From the NCBI GenBank assembly GCA_018713335.1, contig DVOW01000032.1, positions 19,816-83,815 of the forward strand: a stretch of DNA of 64,000 bases, given 5' to 3'. Made by a program: the position numbers and the translations under genes. Under the pieces are notes generated by a model that did no database searches, had not been told where the DNA came from, and saw only the letters and a list, made by a program, of their open reading frames with translations. This document shows positions 60,507-64,000 of the stretch, piece after piece; position 1 is the first letter of the stretch; each line of letters begins with the position of its first letter. The DNA is from Candidatus Merdivicinus intestinigallinarum. Its GTDB lineage: Bacteria > Bacillota > Clostridia > Oscillospirales > Ruminococcaceae.

Positions 60507-61352
60507 ATGGATCAAGAACGGAAAAACAAGGTGCTGCCTTACCTGATGCTGATGCCGGCCATGGCGGTGATGATGATCGTGGTCATTTACCCCATCTTCT
60601 CCTGCATTGTCACCAGCTTCACCCAGGAGGAGGCCGGCGGGTTCGGGTTTGAAAACTACCTGTACTTCCTGGCCGACCCCATGCAGCTGACCAATATCGG
60701 CTATACCCTGGCCATTGTCGTGATCACTGTAGTGCTGGCTGTCGGGATCGCTTACCTTTTGTCCATGTACCTGCGGTTTTCCAATTCCCGGGTCAGCCGC
60801 TGGATCGGGAAGCTCTACCTGCTGCCCCGGTTCATCCCGGGCCTGGTAGCGGTCAACGGCATGATCACCATTATCAGCAACTCCGGGCTTTTGAACCGGC
60901 TGTCCCGCCTGTTCGGCATGGACTGGGAGCTGGGACTCATGTACGACGCCAAGGGCATTATCCTCATGAACCTGTGGTTCAACATCCCCTTTGCGGCCAT
61001 GATGATGGGGGCGGCCATGTCCGCCATCAACGACTCGGAGATCGAGGCCGCCAAGGATGTAGGGGCCGGGAAGCTGAAGATCTTTTATAAGATCATCCTG
61101 CCCCTGACCTACCGGGACATTTTCATCAGCGCCACCTTTGTGTTCATGAGCAACATCAGCTCCTTTACCACGCCTTACCTGATGGGAGGCAATTACCCCA
61201 CCATGATGGGCGTCACCATGTACAACCTGTACGGCAACCAGCATTTCGGCCGGTCGGCGGCGTTGTCCGTGATCATGTTCATACTGTCGGCTTTGTCAGC
61301 GGTTATGTACATCTACGTCAACATGAGGAAAGATCAATGGGAGAAAAACTGA
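60507..61352 (+). CDS. ABC transporter permease (PotB/PhnU-like)
   Basis: A 281-residue protein with six membrane spans and the EAA loop SEIEAAKDVGAGKLKIFYKIILPLTYRDI. Second permease of the importer. Follows the binding protein by 24 bases and overlaps the second GDPD gene by 16. Confidence 0.9.
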   Translation: MDQERKNKVLPYLMLMPAMAVMMIVVIYPIFSCIVTSFTQEEAGGFGFENYLYFLADPMQLTNIGYTLAIVVITVVLAVGIAYLLSMYLRFSNSRVSRWIGKLYLLPRFIPGLVAVNGMITIISNSGLLNRLSRLFGMDWELGLMYDAKGIILMNLWFNIPFAAMMMGAAMSAINDSEIEAAKDVGAGKLKIFYKIILPLTYRDIFISATFVFMSNISSFTTPYLMGGNYPTMMGVTMYNLYGNQHFGRSAALSVIMFILSALSAVMYIYVNMRKDQWEKN

Positions 61353-62284
61353 AGCTCCTTCCGGTGGCTCACCGGGGGATGCATGAAAACGCGCCGGAAA
61401 ACACCATGGCCGCCTTCCGGGCGGCGGCCCAGGCGGGATGCGCGGTGGAAACGGATATCCGCATGACAGCGGACGGGGAAATCGTCATATTCCACGACGA
61501 GAACCTGCTGCGCCTTTGCCGGGGGCTCCGGGACATCCCGGGAACCCCTATTGAGCAGCTGACCTGGGAGGAGCTTTCCCGCATCCGGCTCCCCTACGGC
61601 GGCCATGTGACGGGGGATTTCTTCCCGAAAAACGGGTATGAGCAGGAAGAATGGTTCAATTACCCCTGGGCGCTGGACAGCGAGGAGGCCATTTTGGAAC
61701 GGGCCGGGCGCTACAGTGGCCTTTCCCAGGAAGAACGGGTCCGGCGGCTGCTGGCGGATTACGAGGACGGCTTTTACAAAGCCAGCCAGGAGGATCCCCG
61801 TTCGGAACCCATCCCCACTTTGGAAGAATTTCTGCGGTGGGCAGCCGGGCAGCCGGAGGGGTTCTTCGCGGAGATCGAGTACAAGGGCCTGGGCATGACC
61901 CCCAAGGTATTTGAACTGCTGGAAAAGACCGGCGCGGCGGGGAAATGCATCCTCATGTCCGGGGACATTGCTCATGTCCGGGAAATGCAGAGATTTGCCG
62001 CCAAAGAGGGGAAACCCCAAGGCCTGCGGCTGGGCGTCAATATCCGGTACTGCGATGAGGAGCACCTGGCCAAACTCGAAGGCTACGACCTTTGGGAACT
62101 GGGACTGAACGCCGGGGAGTTTTCCGCCGGGGACGTAAAGCGCCTGGCGGATCGGGGGATCCGGGTGTTCGCAAACCTGGGGGATACCCCAAGCTGGTGG
62201 GAGACCCTGGAAACTACCGGGGCGGCGGCTTTCAAAACCAATACTCCGAGCCGCTACCTGGCATGGAAACAGGCGCAAAAATAA
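61337..62284 (+). CDS. Glycerophosphodiester phosphodiesterase
   Basis: A canonical GDPD: VAHRGMHENAPENTMAAF, AVETDIRMTADGEIVIFHDENLLRLC and EIEYKG carry the catalytic histidines and the calcium acids. Hydrolyses a glycerophosphodiester to sn-glycerol-3-phosphate and an alcohol in its characterised relatives. No signal peptide, so it would act on material imported by the adjacent transporter. Length 315 residues. A hairpin with a T-run follows the stop. Confidence 0.92.
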   Translation: MGEKLKLLPVAHRGMHENAPENTMAAFRAAAQAGCAVETDIRMTADGEIVIFHDENLLRLCRGLRDIPGTPIEQLTWEELSRIRLPYGGHVTGDFFPKNGYEQEEWFNYPWALDSEEAILERAGRYSGLSQEERVRRLLADYEDGFYKASQEDPRSEPIPTLEEFLRWAAGQPEGFFAEIEYKGLGMTPKVFELLEKTGAAGKCILMSGDIAHVREMQRFAAKEGKPQGLRLGVNIRYCDEEHLAKLEGYDLWELGLNAGEFSAGDVKRLADRGIRVFANLGDTPSWWETLETTGAAAFKTNTPSRYLAWKQAQK

Positions 62285-62292
62285 AGAAAAGG

Positions 62293-62319
62293 ACGGCCCT
62301 TTTTACGGGGGCCGTTTTT
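62293..62319 (+). terminator. Terminator-like hairpin inside the GDPD-ABC operon
   Basis: ACGGCCC-TTTTTACGG-GGGCCGT then TTTT, ending 19 bases before the start of the next gene. It could reduce expression of the last two genes. Confidence 0.7.
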
Positions 62320-62337
62320 GCGATAGGAGGAATTTAT

Positions 62338-62811
62338 ATGGAGATTTTGCTGGAGGAGAAAGTCCTGCTGCGCCCGGAGGACACCGGCACTACGGTGTGG
62401 ATGCCTTTCCGGCTGGAAAAACCGGCGGGGATGCTCCAAATCCATTTTTCTTATGGGCCCAAAATAGTGGAGGACCGGGAACTGTGCCGGAAGCTGCTGC
62501 TTGCCGGTGCGGAAAAATACGGCGTCCCGGAGCTGTTAGACGGGCGGGAGGAAGAGCTGGAAAAATTTTTACCCTTAACCAACTTGGTGACCATAGGGCT
62601 GCGGGGGCCGGAGGGCTTTGTGGGCTGCGCCCACCGTCCCGCGCCGGAGCAGATCCACCGGATCACGGCGGAAAGATCTTCCCCCGGGTTCCTTCCCTGC
62701 CCGGTGAAAGCCGGGGAATGGAGGATCGCAGTGCAGGTCCACGGGGTCTTTACCCCGGAGTGCCGCTGCCGTATCCAGGCAGAAGCTGGGGAAGGGGGGA
62801 TGGATCTATGA
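62338..62811 (+). CDS. Detached N-terminal beta domain of a CehA/McbA-like PHP protein
   Basis: The track line starts at 62092, but AGGAGG precedes the ATG at 62338, giving 157 residues. The sequence TVWMPFRLEKPAGMLQIHFSYGP ... NLVTIGLRGPEGFVGCAHRPAPEQIHRITAERSSPGFLPCPVKAGEWRIAVQVHGV resembles the beta-sandwich that normally precedes the PHP domain in CehA/McbA metallohydrolases. Here it is a separate gene that overlaps the PHP gene by four bases (ATGA), so the two products probably work as a complex. By itself it has no catalytic residues. Confidence 0.65.
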   Translation: MEILLEEKVLLRPEDTGTTVWMPFRLEKPAGMLQIHFSYGPKIVEDRELCRKLLLAGAEKYGVPELLDGREEELEKFLPLTNLVTIGLRGPEGFVGCAHRPAPEQIHRITAERSSPGFLPCPVKAGEWRIAVQVHGVFTPECRCRIQAEAGEGGMDL

Positions 62812-63791
62812 AATGGTTTGCCGCGGAAATGCACTGCCACACGGTGCACAGCGATGGAAACTTCACACCGGCACAGCTGGCCGCCAGCGCCAGGGAGTTT
62901 GGCCTGGACGCTTTTTGCCTGACGGACCACAATACGGTTTCCGGCCGGGAGGAGATTCAGGCGGAAGCCGCCAAAAACGGGCTTTGCGTCCTGCCGGGAA
63001 CGGAATGGACCACCTATTTCGGCCATATGCTGGTGCAGGGGTGCGTCAGCTGCCTGGACTGGGAGGCTGTGTCAAAGGATACGCTGGAGGAGTTTATCCC
63101 CTTGATCCAGCGCGCCGGGGGAGTTGTGGGCCCGGCCCATCCCTTCCGGCCGGGTAACCCCTTCGGCACCGGCTGCCACTGGGAATACCGCATCCGGAAC
63201 TGGGACTGCTTCGACTTTTATGAGGTGCTGTCCGGGGAAAATCCCGCCCGCCGCTATTACAACCAGCGGGCACTGGCCCATTGGACATCCCTGCTGGACC
63301 AGGGGTGCAAAATCGCGCCCACCTCCGGCATCGACTGGCACCGGCCCCTTTTGGAAGGGGCTGTGTACGCCTCCACCTGGCTGGGCGTTTCCGGGGAATT
63401 GACGCCGGAAGCTATGAGGGAGGCGCTGAAGCGGGGCTGCACTGCCGTCAGCACCGGCCCTCTGCCTCTGGTTTCCGCTTTCGAGAATGGAGAGGAGCAT
63501 TACCCTGGGGAAACAGTTCCGCCTGGGCCTGCGGAAATCAGGCTGGCCGCCGATTTGGACCGCCGGGGGGAGATCTGGCGGAAATGGCAGATCATCCCTC
63601 GGGAGTGGCGGATCGCAGGGCCGGGAGGGGAAATCCTTTACCGGCTGCCCTTCCGGGAGGGACGGCCCCAGACCGCCCTTTTGCCGTCCATGCCCTTGTG
63701 GTGCCGGGCGGAGCTTTTCGGGGACGTTCAGGGGGAGGAGGCCCTCATTGCCCTGACAAGCCCCTTTTACCGGGGAACATCCAAAGCGTAA
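62808..63791 (+). CDS. PHP-domain metallohydrolase (CehA/McbA-like catalytic part)
   Basis: A PHP metal-dependent hydrolase with HxH in MHCHTVHSDGNFTP, DH in CLTDHNTVSG, E in LPGTEWTTYFGH, H in VGPAHPFRPG and the closing GIDWHRP, all expected metal ligands. The track ORF at 62397 is an upstream extension in a shadow frame; ATG 62808 gives 327 residues. With the GDPDs and the importer it forms a group of four phosphoester-directed proteins, so a phosphoesterase activity is likely though CehA itself is a carbamate hydrolase. Confidence 0.85.
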   Translation: MKWFAAEMHCHTVHSDGNFTPAQLAASAREFGLDAFCLTDHNTVSGREEIQAEAAKNGLCVLPGTEWTTYFGHMLVQGCVSCLDWEAVSKDTLEEFIPLIQRAGGVVGPAHPFRPGNPFGTGCHWEYRIRNWDCFDFYEVLSGENPARRYYNQRALAHWTSLLDQGCKIAPTSGIDWHRPLLEGAVYASTWLGVSGELTPEAMREALKRGCTAVSTGPLPLVSAFENGEEHYPGETVPPGPAEIRLAADLDRRGEIWRKWQIIPREWRIAGPGGEILYRLPFREGRPQTALLPSMPLWCRAELFGDVQGEEALIALTSPFYRGTSKA

Positions 63792-63862
63792 ATCCTTGGG
63801 AAATACAGCAAAAAAACGGGACATCCAAAAGGTGCCTCCCGATAAGAAAACATCGTGAGGCA

Positions 63863-63901
63863 AGAGAGAAACGGTATAGCTTCGGCTATGCCGTTTTTCT
63901 C
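63863..63901. terminator. Bidirectional terminator GAGA..AACGGTATAGC-TTCG-GCTATGCCGTT..TCTC
   Basis: A long stem with a TTCG tetraloop and TTTTT. It lies between the PHP gene and the convergent recombinase fragment. Confidence 0.85.
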
Positions 63902-64000
63902 ATTCTTGCCTTGATGAAGTGACTTTGGATACTTCCAGGGCTCCAATGCCCTTATAGTAGATGTCAATTTCCTGGGTGCGGTTCTTACCCTTTGGATCGC
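63900..64000 (-). CDS. C-terminus of a probable serine site-specific recombinase (partial)
   Basis: Reading in from the right edge gives DPKGKNRTQEIDIYYKGIGALEVSKVTSSRQE and a TGA at 63900-63902. RTQEIDIYYKGIGAL is the kind of ending seen in large serine recombinases/transposon resolvases of clostridial integrative elements. Only 32 residues are visible, so this is a likely but not certain call. It is not in the ORF track. Confidence 0.6.
   Translation of the reverse strand, partial: DPKGKNRTQEIDIYYKGIGALEVSKVTSSRQE

Noticed and set aside
62092-62337. N-terminal extension of the CehA-like beta-domain ORF
   Set aside because: It overlaps the end of the GDPD gene in another frame and passes through a terminator; AGGAGG marks the ATG at 62338.
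63767-63967. 66-aa minus ORF at the right end
   Set aside because: It is in another frame from the recombinase C-terminus, crosses the terminator and has no features.

Overview
The window reads as chromosome of an anaerobic, spore-forming member of the Clostridia, most likely an Oscillospiraceae/Ruminococcaceae-type gut or environmental firmicute. The basis is the combination of moderately high GC, strong AGGAGG ribosome-binding sites, a T-box leader, sporulation genes (spoIIP, CotF-like coat proteins), redox genes of anaerobes (rex, adhE, a reverse rubrerythrin, a short-chain flavodoxin with a DUF3793 protein) and DUF4321/Maf/MreBCD synteny. No rRNA, tRNA or CRISPR array was seen. Family names come from recognising motifs by eye; no database search was run.

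Layout. 1-3.4 kb: the 5' part of proS behind a T-box leader, a membrane-bound XRE regulator, a flavodoxin-DUF3793 operon and a small secreted protein. 3.4-7.8 kb: an aconitase-isocitrate dehydrogenase-rex operon with a Rex-type operator over its promoter. 7.8-14 kb: two polyprenyl-glycan type membrane genes, a dense array of intergenic hairpins, an aspartate aminotransferase and a UvrD-like helicase. 14-17 kb: adhE with a perfect Rex operator at its start site. 17-22.2 kb: Nudix hydrolase, a GNAT gene broken by one in-frame stop, mnmA, iscU, iscS, rnhA and ung. 22.2-24.4 kb: a degenerate sensor-kinase-like protein, a second hairpin array, a small XRE regulator and ~100-bp inverted repeats. 24.4-30 kb: murC, recG, fakA-like and yloU-like genes. 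30-32.5 kb: spoIIP, coat-like proteins, ttcA and a 58-aa membrane protein missing from the ORF track. 33.3-36 kb: a beta-propeller anti-sigma-like protein with its ECF-type sigma factor. 36-42 kb: a B12-binding radical SAM protein, reverse rubrerythrin with a PerR-like box, a DUF1624 protein, zapA and a U32 peptidase. 42-50.6 kb: dut, DUF4321, maf, mreBCD, PBP2, an orphan minD, mgsA and a degenerate HisRS-like protein. 50.6-53 kb: aspS and pduL. 53-64 kb: a GH38 alpha-mannosidase, then an operon of two GDPD-family proteins around a complete ABC importer, closing with a split CehA/McbA-like PHP hydrolase. The last 100 bases are the C-terminus of a probable serine recombinase, so a mobile element begins at the right edge.

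How the parts work together. Two Rex sites (acn promoter and adhE promoter) plus the rex gene itself suggest one redox circuit, in which NADH level sets both the oxidative TCA branch toward 2-oxoglutarate and reduction of acetyl-CoA to ethanol. The mre/PBP2/minD block handles cell shape and division-plane placement. The 56.7-63.8 kb operon looks like an uptake and cleavage route for phosphodiesters of unknown identity. The most unusual structural signals are two intergenic hairpin arrays that share a three-hairpin module with compensatory base changes.
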